From Trichomonas vaginalis G3 (taxonomy: Eukaryota; Parabasalia; Trichomonadida; Trichomonadidae), in NCBI RefSeq assembly GCF_026262505.1, contig NC_067203.1, positions 19,139,411 to 19,203,410 on the forward strand: a stretch of DNA of 64,000 bases, given 5' to 3'. A program made the position numbers and the translations under genes. The notes under the pieces are model-generated. The model searched no databases and was not told the DNA's origin. It was given only the letters and a program-made list of their open reading frames with translations. Position 1 is the stretch's first letter, and every line of letters begins with the position of its first letter. This document shows, piece by piece, positions 8,780 through 18,019 of the stretch.

Positions 8780-9223
8780 TTATATGTCATAATAGAACCC
8801 ACTCCGACCAAGCTTTACTTTCTTCCTGACTGAGTTTTTAACTCTTCTTTTTCCTTCATTGCCCTCTGCTTGAAGTTGTTGCATCTTTGCATTATGTTCA
8901 TCTAGTATGTTGCAAATTTCCCATGTCCTTTTTGCCTTTGGGCTCTGGTCGCCCATCTCAGGTAACCTATATCCTAGAAAGATTTTGTCATAGTTTGTAT
9001 TTGAGTCTTCGCGTATTGTTTGCATGACTCTTTCCTGAGTTTCCGGTTCAAGCTCTTCAAACAGTGCTTGTCCATATGGAATAAGCTCGTTTCCAAATAT
9101 ATGTTTTTGTAGCCATTCTGGTTTTCTTTCCATGTTACCAATAATATCTTTTGTGAATGGGAAAGCTTTTACCCAATGTTTCAGTCTTGCGTCATTTATT
9201 TCTGTAGTTTTTTTATTTGTCAA
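8780..9223 (-). pseudogene. C-terminal part of the giant coiled-coil protein, frameshifted
   Basis: No ATG begins this frame (TTG ACA AAT). It overlaps the stop of the preceding large frame at an A7 run near 9203. It therefore reads best as a continuation after a one-base indel. The ~147 residues are helical and charged, with KHWVKAFPFTKDIIGNMERK-like content (written here from 8780..9190) and a basic tail ending FYYDI. The function follows that of the large protein, which is unknown. Confidence 0.55.
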
Positions 9224-11414
9224 GGAACATGTTTTTCAATACTAACATTTCATTTGGTACTGTCCATTTGAGTTTTCTTAAATATTCATCCCTTCTCGGT
9301 TCATTGTCTGCAAAGTAAGTTTTTATGACATTTTGCAAACTTTCGTTTGCAAGGTCATGTACAATAGGTTCTCTTCCTTCTCTCTCCCTAACTTTCTTTC
9401 TAAACTCTTCACCAAATATACCATCTCTATGGTTCTGTGTAGTTCTTTGAGATAAATGTTCTAGAACGTCAGGTGTTATATTTCCATCAGCCATGTTCAT
9501 TTCATACTGGTCCAAAATATCTGCATCTTTCATATCTTTCAATGGCATTAAAGCCGCGCTGAAAATACCAGCTACATCTGGTTCACCATTCACTTCCATT
9601 GCGTCTACAACTTCTTGGAATTGTGGTTGTAAGTTTATGAACCACCTATCCGGATTAGCTTTATGACCCCATCTCATTGTAGTTCCATCGTCTGCAGAAA
9701 CAAAAGTAGGTTTGTTTCCATCTTGGTTAGGTTCTGAATGAACTTTAAACAATGTTTCATTTCTATATGTTTTCTTGAAATTTAACCTTTTATCTTCACC
9801 GAGTTCATCCGAAGATTGAACGTTAAATGCTCGTAAGTAAAAAGGGTTGTTGTATTTGTGTACATTTTCTTTCAGTGCTTCCATTCTATGCTGAATATTT
9901 TCATCTGGTGCTGGAGTCTTTTGTATGTCGGCAAACATTTTTCGATATTCTTCTACTATGTCAGCCGAATTTTTTTTAGACTCTTGGAAATATTCCATAT
10001 TCTCCGCATACTCTTGTTGAGGGTCAAGATTTTTCGGCTGTTCCAAATCTTCATCTAGTTCTGTGAAGTTAGTTTCCAAAGGAAGGACTTGTTCGTTTCC
10101 TTCAGGCTCTTCTAGCTGTTGTTGCTGAACTATTTCTTCCATGTCTGGTTGTATCTGAACTTCTTCCTGTGGAGTTTCTTGTACCTCATCTGCTGGCATT
10201 TCATATATTCCGAGACCGTTTTTAAAAAGTTCCCTATCTAAGTCATCCGGACTCATAAACCTTTCTTTTTTCGTTCCGTCTCTATTTTTTACGCGTTTCA
10301 TGAAGAGAGTTGAATTATCATTTAGCTCTGACACCAAATATCTCGGAGTAAATTCATCCATGTCATTTGGATGATATGCTATTAAATCATATCCCTTAGC
10401 GAGCTTGTATTTTCCAGGTTTGAAATTATATCCCATTTGGTGCTGAACCATAAAGCTAAATAGGTTCGGGTCAGTATTTCCTTCCTTGAACTTTCTAATA
10501 GCTTCTTTATATCTGTCACTAAAGTCAAGAGTATCTGGGTAACCATAGTCTTCCTTAAGCATTTTTAAGAATTCTTGGTTTCCTTGTTCTCTACTTCTTT
10601 TATGTCCTTGCTCTGTTTGTGATTGTTGCTGTGCAGTGTTTTGAACTGTTGGTTGTGGTGCAGTGTTTTGAACTGTTGGTTGTGGTGCAGTGTTTTGAAC
10701 TGTTGGTTGTTGTGCTGGATTTTGAACTGTTGGTTGTTGTGTTGGTTTTGGTGCATGCCTGTGTCTGTGTCCATGTGACGATGTAAATGTTTTAGGTAGT
10801 CCTGGTGCAGGTGCTTCTCTTGGAGGGTTTGGTGGTATATAAGTTCCACTAGCTAGTATATAAGTTCCACCAGCTGGTATATAAGTTCCACCAGCTGGCA
10901 CATATGTTCCATCTGCAGCATAATGTCCTACCTGACTTTTCGTTTTTAAGAAAGCATTTACTAGGTCTGTTTTGGTCTGTTGTAACTCTTTTTCTTGACT
11001 TTCCACAACAGTTGCTCTAACGGCGTCATAGGCACTTTGAACTGCCTGTCTCGTTGCTGCATCTGTTATTTTCGTCATATTTTGTGCTACTTCTCTTAAC
11101 TCTTTGTCGAAACCTTCAGACTTCAGTTTCTTTCCAGATGAGAAGTCGTTCACTAGTTTCACCTTACTATGAAGAGCTTCAAAGGCGTTCTTAAAGTCAG
11201 CATTCATTAAAGCTTCATTTGAACTGTCTTCATCCGCTTGTATTTTTGTCCTTATTGACCCTATAAGTTGGGCTGCTTTAGCGTTGGCTTGGGCATCTAA
11301 CCAGTCATTATTAGCTTTTATATATTCTGCGCTTTTCATTGCCTTTTGCATGGCTGCGTCGTTATTTTTACTTTCTTGTGCTAAGTTTTCATACTGTACG
11401 GTTTGGTTTTGCAA
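9213..11414 (-). CDS. Giant structural-like protein with coiled coil and internal repeats
   Basis: A 733-residue frame without an ATG at its 5' end (it opens with TTG), so it is the central part of a larger protein running from 12051 to 8780. Residues ~1-160 are alanine/glutamine-rich helix. Residues ~175-205 hold repeats of GTYIPAG and ~225-270 hold repeats of QPTVQNTAP. A globular middle follows (YGYPDTLDFSDRYKEAIRKF), then a Q/E-rich linker and a C-terminal helical domain. Total coding length would be ~1090 residues. Its place next to the capsid gene suggests a virion or tape-like protein. No family is recognised. Three indels interrupt the whole gene. Confidence 0.65.
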   Translation of the reverse strand: MQNQTVQYENLAQESKNNDAAMQKAMKSAEYIKANNDWLDAQANAKAAQLIGSIRTKIQADEDSSNEALMNADFKNAFEALHSKVKLVNDFSSGKKLKSEGFDKELREVAQNMTKITDAATRQAVQSAYDAVRATVVESQEKELQQTKTDLVNAFLKTKSQVGHYAADGTYVPAGGTYIPAGGTYILASGTYIPPNPPREAPAPGLPKTFTSSHGHRHRHAPKPTQQPTVQNPAQQPTVQNTAPQPTVQNTAPQPTVQNTAQQQSQTEQGHKRSREQGNQEFLKMLKEDYGYPDTLDFSDRYKEAIRKFKEGNTDPNLFSFMVQHQMGYNFKPGKYKLAKGYDLIAYHPNDMDEFTPRYLVSELNDNSTLFMKRVKNRDGTKKERFMSPDDLDRELFKNGLGIYEMPADEVQETPQEEVQIQPDMEEIVQQQQLEEPEGNEQVLPLETNFTELDEDLEQPKNLDPQQEYAENMEYFQESKKNSADIVEEYRKMFADIQKTPAPDENIQHRMEALKENVHKYNNPFYLRAFNVQSSDELGEDKRLNFKKTYRNETLFKVHSEPNQDGNKPTFVSADDGTTMRWGHKANPDRWFINLQPQFQEVVDAMEVNGEPDVAGIFSAALMPLKDMKDADILDQYEMNMADGNITPDVLEHLSQRTTQNHRDGIFGEEFRKKVREREGREPIVHDLANESLQNVIKTYFADNEPRRDEYLRKLKWTVPNEMLVLKNMFLDK
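10625..10910 (-). repeat. In-frame coding repeats in the giant protein
   Basis: Two sets lie within the frame of 9213..11414. One is a 27-base unit encoding QPTVQNTAP, about four copies at ~10630..10740. The other is a 21-base unit encoding GTYIPAG, four copies at ~10835..10910. Unit lengths are multiples of three, so copy number can change without breaking the frame. Proline/glutamine and glycine/tyrosine content suggests flexible linkers. Confidence 0.85.
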
Positions 11415-11429
11415 CTGTAAAAGTTTTTC

Positions 11430-12051
11430 TGCTTTACATTTGCTTCAACTTCTTTTTTATACTCATCGCTATCCATATATGTCTTCAGGGCTTTTTGTTT
11501 TACCTCTTCATCTTTCAGTACTTTATATTGAGTAGTATGGTTTTTCAAATTTATAACATCTTGTTCCATTTTTGCTACTTCTGCTGCTTTTTCTGACACT
11601 TTTTTCGCATATTCCTCTGTACTTAGTTCTTTCAGTTGTTCTTCTTTCTTCTTTTTCTCTACGTTTAACTCATTGAGTTTCTTTGTGTGTCTGTCATATT
11701 CTAGTTTCTTTTCGTTTTCACTTATTTGTTTCTGTATGTCTATGTTTGACTTTTTGACATCTGTTATTTGATTTTGAGTGAACTCAAATTCATTTGACTT
11801 TGAGGGTTATAAGCTGTTCCGTCTGCAGCTCCACCATAGCCTGCCATTTTCGCTAAAAGTGCCGCTCTTAAACCTCCACTCTGTGCACCAATAACTCGGT
11901 TTAAAAGCATAGGGTTGCTTGACATTTGTTGCAACATAGTGGGGTCATTCATAATTTGTTGTTGCAACTGTTGTTGTGGTGTCAGTTTTACTATTGGATG
12001 TTTCAATGCTCTCTTCCTCTTACGTATATTCTTACGTAGCTTACTTGGCAT
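11430..12051 (-). pseudogene. N-terminal part of the giant coiled-coil protein, frameshifted
   Basis: The likely real start is ATG 12051, giving a strongly basic MPSKLRKNIRKRKRALKHP, a QQQLQQQ stretch and methionine-rich LLNRVIGAQSGGLRAALLAK. This frame ends at 11764. From about 11800 another frame carries a long charged coiled coil (KKLEYDRHTKKLNELNVEKK... and EVAKMEQDVINLKNH) to ~11430. There a further shift leads into the 733-residue frame. The basic N-terminus could contact DNA. Treating them as one gene is inference from uninterrupted helical character. Confidence 0.55.
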
Positions 12052-12111
12052 TTTAAGTGAAGTAAAAAACGGTTTTTGACAGATGTTTATATGACACTTT
12101 TTGTTCAGCAC

Positions 12112-12349
12112 AAAAAACTACTCGGTCAAAGTGTTGTCAGTTTTGTAAAATAACTGTCCTATCTCATTCTATAAGGGGGAAAGGCTTCTCAAAGTATACT
12201 TCCGTGGAACGCCTGTAACTTTTCCTGTAGCGACGATAGACCCTTACTTGTCCGGACAAAGTTATACTATTTTGAGTGCTCTACAAAAAAGTCAACGGCT
12301 GGTCGGCTGGGGTTCGGTCCTCCTCTTGGGTCTTGGGCAAAATTTCTTA
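12112..12349. other. GC-richer element end, non-coding
   Basis: About 240 bases with clearly higher GC than the surroundings and no convincing ORF (a short frame at 12248..12460 runs into the poly-T). It lies between the start of the giant protein gene and the terminal hairpin, so it is probably part of the element terminus. Confidence 0.5.
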
Positions 12350-12382
12350 GGGGCTAGAAGGGGCGCAGCCCCTGGAAGCCCC
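12350..12382. repeat. Nested GC hairpin at element 1 end
   Basis: GGGGCT (12350..12355) pairs with AGCCCC (12377..12382), and inside it GGGGC (12360..12364) pairs with GCCCC (12368..12372) around a 3-base loop. Symmetrical 4-base internal loops (AGAA and TGGA) separate the stems. It is very GC-rich in an AT-rich region and is followed six bases later by 27 Ts. Confidence 0.85.
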
Positions 12383-12388
12383 ACTACC

Positions 12389-12415
12389 TTTTTTTTTTTT
12401 TTTTTTTTTTTTTTT
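12389..12415. repeat. T27 tract at the element 1 / transposon junction
   Basis: Twenty-seven consecutive Ts separate the GC-rich element end from the truncated transposon copy. The intact transposon copy at 18020..19070 has only a short A/T run and about 78 further bases here, so the T27 marks the breakpoint. The tract length may be inexact, as homopolymers are error-prone. Confidence 0.85.
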
Positions 12416-13386
12416 GATATACATTGTGTGTGTAAAGAAAATACTTTATTTACTAGTTAAAAAATCATTTGGTATTGATCAAGTTATTTTTTCTGGATAA
12501 GATATTATATGGATAATTGGATAGAAAATACAATTATATAATCTTGTACCTGGTTTAATTAAGCTAATTGTCATCAGAAACTTGTAATTTTTATGAATTT
12601 CAGATTTTCTTTTCATTACTGCTTTTCTTAATAGGTCAAGTTCTTATTTACGTTATAAAGTATGATATTTACAAATATCAAGTTATCATGTTTTTGAGAA
12701 ATTATGAGAAACAAACAAAAATGAAAAAGATAGGAATAGCAATGAATAGTGATGTGGGTATAGAAAATGTAAGAGATATGAATGCAAAGCAATCAGTATT
12801 TAGGATATTGACCATAGATTTCGAAAAAAAAATGCTGCATATTGAGCGAAAACTATGATTATATTATAAGGCTGTCATTTAAAGCATAATGAAACTATTC
12901 CCTTTTCATTTTAATCGAATAAGATAGTAAAGATTTTGAATTAGCTAGAAACTGATGAGATGTTTTCACAAATCAGATTTTTAATCTCTATAATGCATAA
13001 TTCACTCAATATCTCAATTTTGATATTGCGAGATATTTTTGCTATCGGTTTCGCAATTTTGACACAATAGCAAGAGGGTTCTATAAGCATTATTATCAAC
13101 GTAGAATCTGAATATCATATCAGAAAATGTCGCAAATCTGACATTTACCCGACCAAATAGCAAAAATAATTGAATACTTTTCGCAAAAACTATAAAAATC
13201 GATAAAAATATGAAATATAGATATTAAAGAGACTTTTTATATAATATTCATAAAGATTTTCCAAAAATATGATACCGCAAAATTAAAAAAGTGACGTCTT
13301 GAGTGGAGTCAAAGGTCGAAATTGCTAGCTAAATGTTTTTTTAGCGAAATTGCGTATTGTACGTTTTTTTCGCAAAACGAAACCCT
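12416..13386 (-). mobile_element. Truncated copy of a TA-flanked non-autonomous DNA transposon
   Basis: These 971 bases match, in inverted orientation, 18020..18992 with only scattered differences. The intact end reads GCAAAACGAAACCCT followed by TA at 13387..13388. The other end, about 78 bases including its terminal inverted repeat, is missing and replaced by the T27 and GC hairpin of element 1. A 96-residue frame inside (12568..12858) has no transposase character and is shortened in the other copy, so it is not counted as a gene. Confidence 0.85.
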
Positions 13387-13388
13387 TA

Positions 13389-14375
13389 ATGTAATTTCTA
13401 AAATTTCTTGATTGTAAAAAACTTCTAACGTTGGCTAACGAAATCGTTCATAATCATGTGACTTTTCATTATAATTGTTATGATACCGCATTGTTTGACT
13501 GCAGGAACTACTTTTTTAATCATGCAGAGCTTTATATAATCGCCATTAGATTATAAATTTTGCGATCATGATGTTTCTTCATATCTAATCAGCATAGTTC
13601 TAAATTCACACTATAAGATCATAAATTTGTTAATGCATAAGTTATATTCCTAAAATTCAAGTGATTTTGAAGCATTTTGAGTCATCACGTACCGGACCGA
13701 AAAAGGAGTTATGATAGTTGAAATCGCAAAGACTTCTGCCATATATTTTAAAAACAACTTCAAAATATATTTGTTGAAAGGTTTTAGATTTCATATCTTT
13801 AACAACAAATTGAAACATCGATACATTATAGGATTCGGATATTTTGACTTAATGTAATATTAAATGAATAATTATTGATATATAGCATTGCAAATGTAAG
13901 TCGAAAAAAATAATCTTAACTCCATATGGATACTTTTGATTTTTCACAAGCTTTTAGCTAATAGACTCATTGGCTTTGTTTATCAAAAATCTTTTCTGAC
14001 TTATGATTACACCAATTTTTTTGTACAGCATCATCTTCGAAAGGCGCACATTCTATTTTTGACATCATAATTTCTAATAGTTTTATGGTAAACATTGATT
14101 AATCATAAAAGAAAAAAAATTCTTGAGACTTGATTCTGCCCAAAAAATAGGGCTTTAGCTTTCTTTTAAGGACTTTTAGAATTGGTATCTCTTATAATAT
14201 TAGATCTACAGCATGCAAGAACTTATTCAAGAGAAAAAAACACAAAAATATGAAAAATTTATATTTTGGGTGAAATTTAATTCATTAAAATACAAATTGT
14301 TTAACCTACATGCAAATAAAACATGATTTGATTAAAGTTTGTAAAGTAACGATTTTTTTTCAAAAAGAAACAGAC
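13389..14375. other. Intergenic, no gene seen
   Basis: About 990 bases of AT-rich sequence between the transposon copy and the ankyrin gene. No ORF of protein character, RNA gene or strong repeat was noticed. Confidence 0.6.
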
Positions 14376-15745
14376 ATGGATCTGAATTTCGAATACATTG
14401 CTGCTCATATCAGCGATTATATTAATAATGAAAACTTTTTCGATACATTTGAGATCGAAGACATCAAAACAATCATGAAATATTCACATTTGACAGCTGA
14501 TCAGTACGTTTCTCTTCTCAAACAATCACATTCAACTATTAGTGCCAAAAAATTATCTTTATGTACACGTGTTGCAAAAGTTACTATCAAAAACTTCGAA
14601 GAAATCGTTTCAATTTTGAAATCTGTCAAAAGATACATGAAATTCAGTATATGTGATGGTATTATTGATTTTTTAAAACAGAATGAGAAAGTAATAAACT
14701 ATTCTACGAACGAACCAGTAATAGTTCAAGATAAATTAAAAGCATTACAAAATGAAAATGAAAATGCGACCAAAGATACCACTATCAGTCAAGCTAATGA
14801 AAATTACAATCATTCACGAGATATTTTAACTAAAATTAAAAAACTTAAGGAATCTAATGATTTTGAAACCATTTACAAATTCCTTGATGAACTTTCTTCG
14901 AAAGGAAACCAGGAAATGATTTCAAAATCAATCGAAGAAGGACTTTGGAAAAAGATTGCTCCTGAAAAAGATAAATGGGATCCTGAAAGGAATGTTCTTC
15001 ACTTTGCAATTGAAAACGGAAATCTCAGACTCGTTCAATCACTCATTAAATGTGGTTGTGATAAAGAAACAAAGGATAATAAAGGCTATACTCCACTCAT
15101 TTGGGCATCAAAAATGGTAAACTTGACATTGTTAAATATCTTATCTCAGTTGGAGCTAATAAAGAAGCAAAGGATAATAATGGATATACTCCACTCATTT
15201 ATGCATCACATAATGGTCATCTTGAAGTTGTTCAATATCTTATCTCAGTTGGAGCTAATAAAGAAGCAAAGACTAAATATGGATATACTCCACTCATGCA
15301 GGCATCACAAAATGGTAAACTTGACGTTGTTCAATATCTTATCTCAGTTGGAGTTGATAAAGAAGCAAAGGATAATGATGGATATACACCACTCATTTAT
15401 GCATCACAATATGGTCATCTAAGCGTTGTTCAATATCTTATCTCAGTTGGAGTTGATAAAGAAGCAAAGGATAATGATGGATATACACCACTCATTTATG
15501 CATCACAATATGGTCATCTAAGCGTTGTTCAATATCTTATCTCAGTTGGAGCTAATAAAGAAGCAAAGGATAATTATGGACGGACTCCACTCATTCACGC
15601 ATCATCTAAAGATAAACTTGAAGTTGTTAAATATCTTATATCAGTTGGAGCTAATAAAGAAGCAAAGGAAAATTCTGGAAAAACTGCAATGATGGTTGCA
15701 AAAGGTAAAGTAAGAGATTACTTAAAAACCATTTGTGCCAATTAG
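14376..15745 (+). pseudogene. Ankyrin-repeat protein gene with one frameshift
   Basis: Starting at ATG 14376 (MDLNFEYIAAHISDYINNEN), residues 1-~110 are a helical N-terminal domain seen in large trichomonad ankyrin families, then a linker and ankyrin repeats from about residue 205. At about 15110, GCATCAAAAATGG replaces the GCATCACAAAATGG found in a sister repeat, so one base is lost. The original frame runs out of phase to 15422. The true repeat frame is 15101..15745, with units like GANKEAKDNNGYTPLIYASQ and an end at YLKTICAN. The full protein would be ~456 residues. Ankyrin repeats bind other proteins; the partner is unknown. It is either a pseudogene or a sequencing error. Confidence 0.8.
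15125..15690 (+). repeat. 99-bp ankyrin repeat array
   Basis: About six 99-base units, each encoding a 33-residue ankyrin repeat. The two units around 15340..15540 are essentially identical at the DNA level, which points to recent unequal exchange or duplication. Confidence 0.9.
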
Positions 15746-16330
15746 CTCAATCACATACTTATTTAAAAATTCATTTTGTCAACTTTTCGAGTCTATATTA
15801 AAAAGTGGCATTCTCTCAATTTTTTTGGCTTCCATGTCTTTATGTCCCAATTTCTATATACTTCACTTTGAAATACAAATGATATAAAGTATGAATACTA
15901 TGCATCACCATATGTAATGAATGACATTACTTGATGATCCTGATGGTCTAGATTCGTACATCCTTAAATTCATTATAGTTAGTCATTTATTTTATGACAA
16001 CAATGTTATTATTATTAAGTGAAGTGATTTCACTCACAAAAATGTGATCTTAGCTTTCTCTTTATGATTTTTATGAACTAAACTGGGTGACTTGGTGATA
16101 CTCTCCTATTTATATCCTCACATTTTTGACACTCATATGAGTTGAGGCTTATATACTTTGCAAAAAAGATCGGAAATGAGTTTTAAATAGGTAAATTAAT
16201 TAGTTAATCTTGCTTGTTTTCAGGCCTGTTTTTAGAGAGATTAGTTTAAATCTAATACATTAAATTTTGTGATTAATAAATAACAAATCTCTTTGCAGTT
16301 AAAACATTAAAAAGTAAAAAAAAAATTATT
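15746..16330. other. Intergenic, no gene seen
   Basis: About 585 AT-rich bases between the ankyrin gene and the 3' end of the convergent phosphoribosyltransferase gene. No ORF or structured repeat was recognised. Confidence 0.6.
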
Positions 16331-17908
16331 TTATTCTTTAGCTTCTTCGATTAGCTGTAACAATTTCTGGTGGAGTGATGGTGACAAGCAAACCTTGTAT
16401 TGGGCGGGATCGATGATTTTAATTACATCCGGTCTGAATCCGCCGTGAATCTGTTCTCTTACTCTTTCTCTTGCTTTGTTGAGGTCATCGACAGATACAA
16501 TTCCATGTTCGAATGCAGGGTGGAACAATCTCTCTGCCTTTGAGAAAGTGCATTCAAATGGTTGTGCATTTGGCCAGCATTCGAAGAAAGTATACTTTCC
16601 TGGTTCAATAACTTCATCATCTCCTAAAGTTAACAAGTCACAGATTGCTTTCCCTTCGATATCATATAATCTGAACAAGTTCTTCTTGCCAGGAAGTGTA
16701 ACTTTGATGAGATCATTTGAAAGTTTGACTCTTGGATGTCCGTCGATCTCTACGAGCTTGTAGACACCTCCTAAGGCTGGCTGCATCTGGCATGTGACGA
16801 GATGAGTGCCAATACCGTAGACATCAATCTCATGTCCGACTCTTTCGAGTTCTAGTAATGCTTTCTCGTTGATATCGTTAGATGCAGTGATAATGTAGTG
16901 CGCGGCTTCTGGAATATTGTATTTCTCTGCGAATTCTTTGAACATTTTTCTTGTTTGCTTGGAAAGCTCAGCGAGATCGCCAGAATCAAGGCGGATACCT
17001 TTACCGTTGTAGCCGGCCCTTGTAAGTGCATACGAGACAGCAAGGAAGTTTGGAACTCCACTGGTCATTGTATCGTATGTATCGACTAATGCGAGGAAGT
17101 TTGTAGGGAAAGCTTGAGCCTGCGCAATGAAGGCAATGAGTTCTGTCTGGTTTGTGTGCCAGCCGTTTTCGTTGATGCACTTTTCAGCATGAACAAGAAG
17201 ATCAACATCTTCGCCTGTAACTGCATGCTTCATTAAGTGGCTGATTGGATCATTAACATCGTAGTATGAGCTGATGAAGGAATGAGCAACAGTTCCGGCA
17301 ATTGGAATTCCATATTTGTATCCAGCAAGAACGTTTGATGTTGAATCGAAGCCACCTAAATAGGAATAGCGAGTAGCAGACATAGCACCATCTGGACCTT
17401 GTGCACGACGAAGACCGAACTCCATTAACTTTCTATCTTTGGCAAGAAGGCGGATTCTTGCAGCGTTTGTGGTCATGAGAGTTGCAAAGTTAATTCTGTT
17501 GAGAAGCGGTGTCTCAATAAGTTGGCAAAGACCCATGGGACCAGTGATACGAAGTAATGGTTCACGCGGGAAGACAACAGTGCCTTCCTTTGGAGCGTGA
17601 ATGACTAACATGTTTGGATCGAGCTTCCTGAGCCAGTCAATGAATGCTGGATTGACGCCTGGAAGGTTGTTTTGGATGTACTTAAGCTGATCTTCTGTGA
17701 AGCGGAAGCTTTTGATGAAGTCAATTGCTTCTTCGAGGCCGCCAAAGATGGCAAATGATCCTTTGAATGGCTGAGTACGATAAAAAAGATCAAATGTGAC
17801 AATCTTGTCGGCACGGCCTTTAAGCCACTGTGCAAGGCATATAGTAACCTCATAGAAATCAGTTAACATAGCGCATGTGTATGGAACACCACTATCAGCG
17901 GGCTGCAT
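16331..17908 (-). CDS. Nicotinate phosphoribosyltransferase (NAD salvage)
   Basis: A 525-residue protein of usual NAPRT length. It joins nicotinate to PRPP with ATP use to give nicotinate mononucleotide, the first step of the Preiss-Handler NAD pathway (EC 6.3.4.21), in the cytosol. Visible signatures: TDFYEVTICLAQW near the N-terminus; DLFYRTQPFKGSFAIFGGLEEA (residues ~40-61); GTVAHSFISSY with the likely phosphorylated His209; ALVDTYDT (~273-280); and RLDSGDLAELSKQ (~306-318). The start at 17908 is supported by an initiator-like TCATTTTTTATAA just upstream. The gene is intact, with higher GC and preferred codons. It lies between two inverted transposon copies. NAD made here would also feed ADP-ribosylating enzymes such as the PARP at 29769. 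Confidence 0.95.
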   Translation of the reverse strand: MQPADSGVPYTCAMLTDFYEVTICLAQWLKGRADKIVTFDLFYRTQPFKGSFAIFGGLEEAIDFIKSFRFTEDQLKYIQNNLPGVNPAFIDWLRKLDPNMLVIHAPKEGTVVFPREPLLRITGPMGLCQLIETPLLNRINFATLMTTNAARIRLLAKDRKLMEFGLRRAQGPDGAMSATRYSYLGGFDSTSNVLAGYKYGIPIAGTVAHSFISSYYDVNDPISHLMKHAVTGEDVDLLVHAEKCINENGWHTNQTELIAFIAQAQAFPTNFLALVDTYDTMTSGVPNFLAVSYALTRAGYNGKGIRLDSGDLAELSKQTRKMFKEFAEKYNIPEAAHYIITASNDINEKALLELERVGHEIDVYGIGTHLVTCQMQPALGGVYKLVEIDGHPRVKLSNDLIKVTLPGKKNLFRLYDIEGKAICDLLTLGDDEVIEPGKYTFFECWPNAQPFECTFSKAERLFHPAFEHGIVSVDDLNKARERVREQIHGGFRPDVIKIIDPAQYKVCLSPSLHQKLLQLIEEAKE

Positions 17909-17921
17909 TTATAAAAAATGA
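17909..17921 (-). promoter_or_regulatory. Initiator-like element of NAPRT
   Basis: Minus-strand TCATTTTTTATAA directly abuts the ATG at 17908. It matches the trichomonad initiator pattern TCA-pyrimidine-A/T-rich found at or near most start codons in that group. Confidence 0.6.
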
Positions 17922-18019
17922 AGTAAATTTGAAAATTTACAATATTCGAAATTTCCAAAATCCGCTTAAATTCATATTCAAAAATCGTTCTTAATTATAA
18001 TATTCTTACATATCCAATA

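Larger units (their letters stand above)
1..12415. mobile_element. Polinton/Maverick-like integrated element 1 (right part, left end outside window)
   Basis: A contiguous block of virus-like genes: A32-type packaging ATPase, SF3/D5 helicase, penton-like protein, double-jelly-roll major capsid protein, KilA-N proteins and a giant coiled-coil protein. No host-like gene lies inside. The right edge is placed at the GC-rich nested hairpin and T27 tract (12350..12415), because the sequence just beyond is a truncated copy of a separate transposon. No integrase, protease or family B polymerase is seen; they may lie left of the window. Many genes carry one-base frameshifts, so this copy is probably defective. 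Naming it polinton-like rests on the ATPase plus capsid gene set. Confidence 0.8.

Noticed and set aside
10565..10849. Histidine/glutamine-rich 94-residue frame on the minus strand
   Set aside because: It is another frame of the coding repeats of the giant protein gene.
12568..12858. 96-residue frame inside the truncated transposon copy
   Set aside because: The same region in the other copy gives only 65 residues, there is no transposase motif, and the codons look random.
14310..15422. Out-of-phase ankyrin frame with repeated LSQLELIKKQR-like text
   Set aside because: It is the wrong frame of the 99-base repeats after a lost base; the real repeat frame is 15101..15745.
16331..17908. NAPRT as transposon cargo carried by the two flanking copies
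   Set aside because: Each copy has, or had, its own terminal repeats, and the intact one has its own TA flanks, so separate insertions near a host gene are the simpler explanation.
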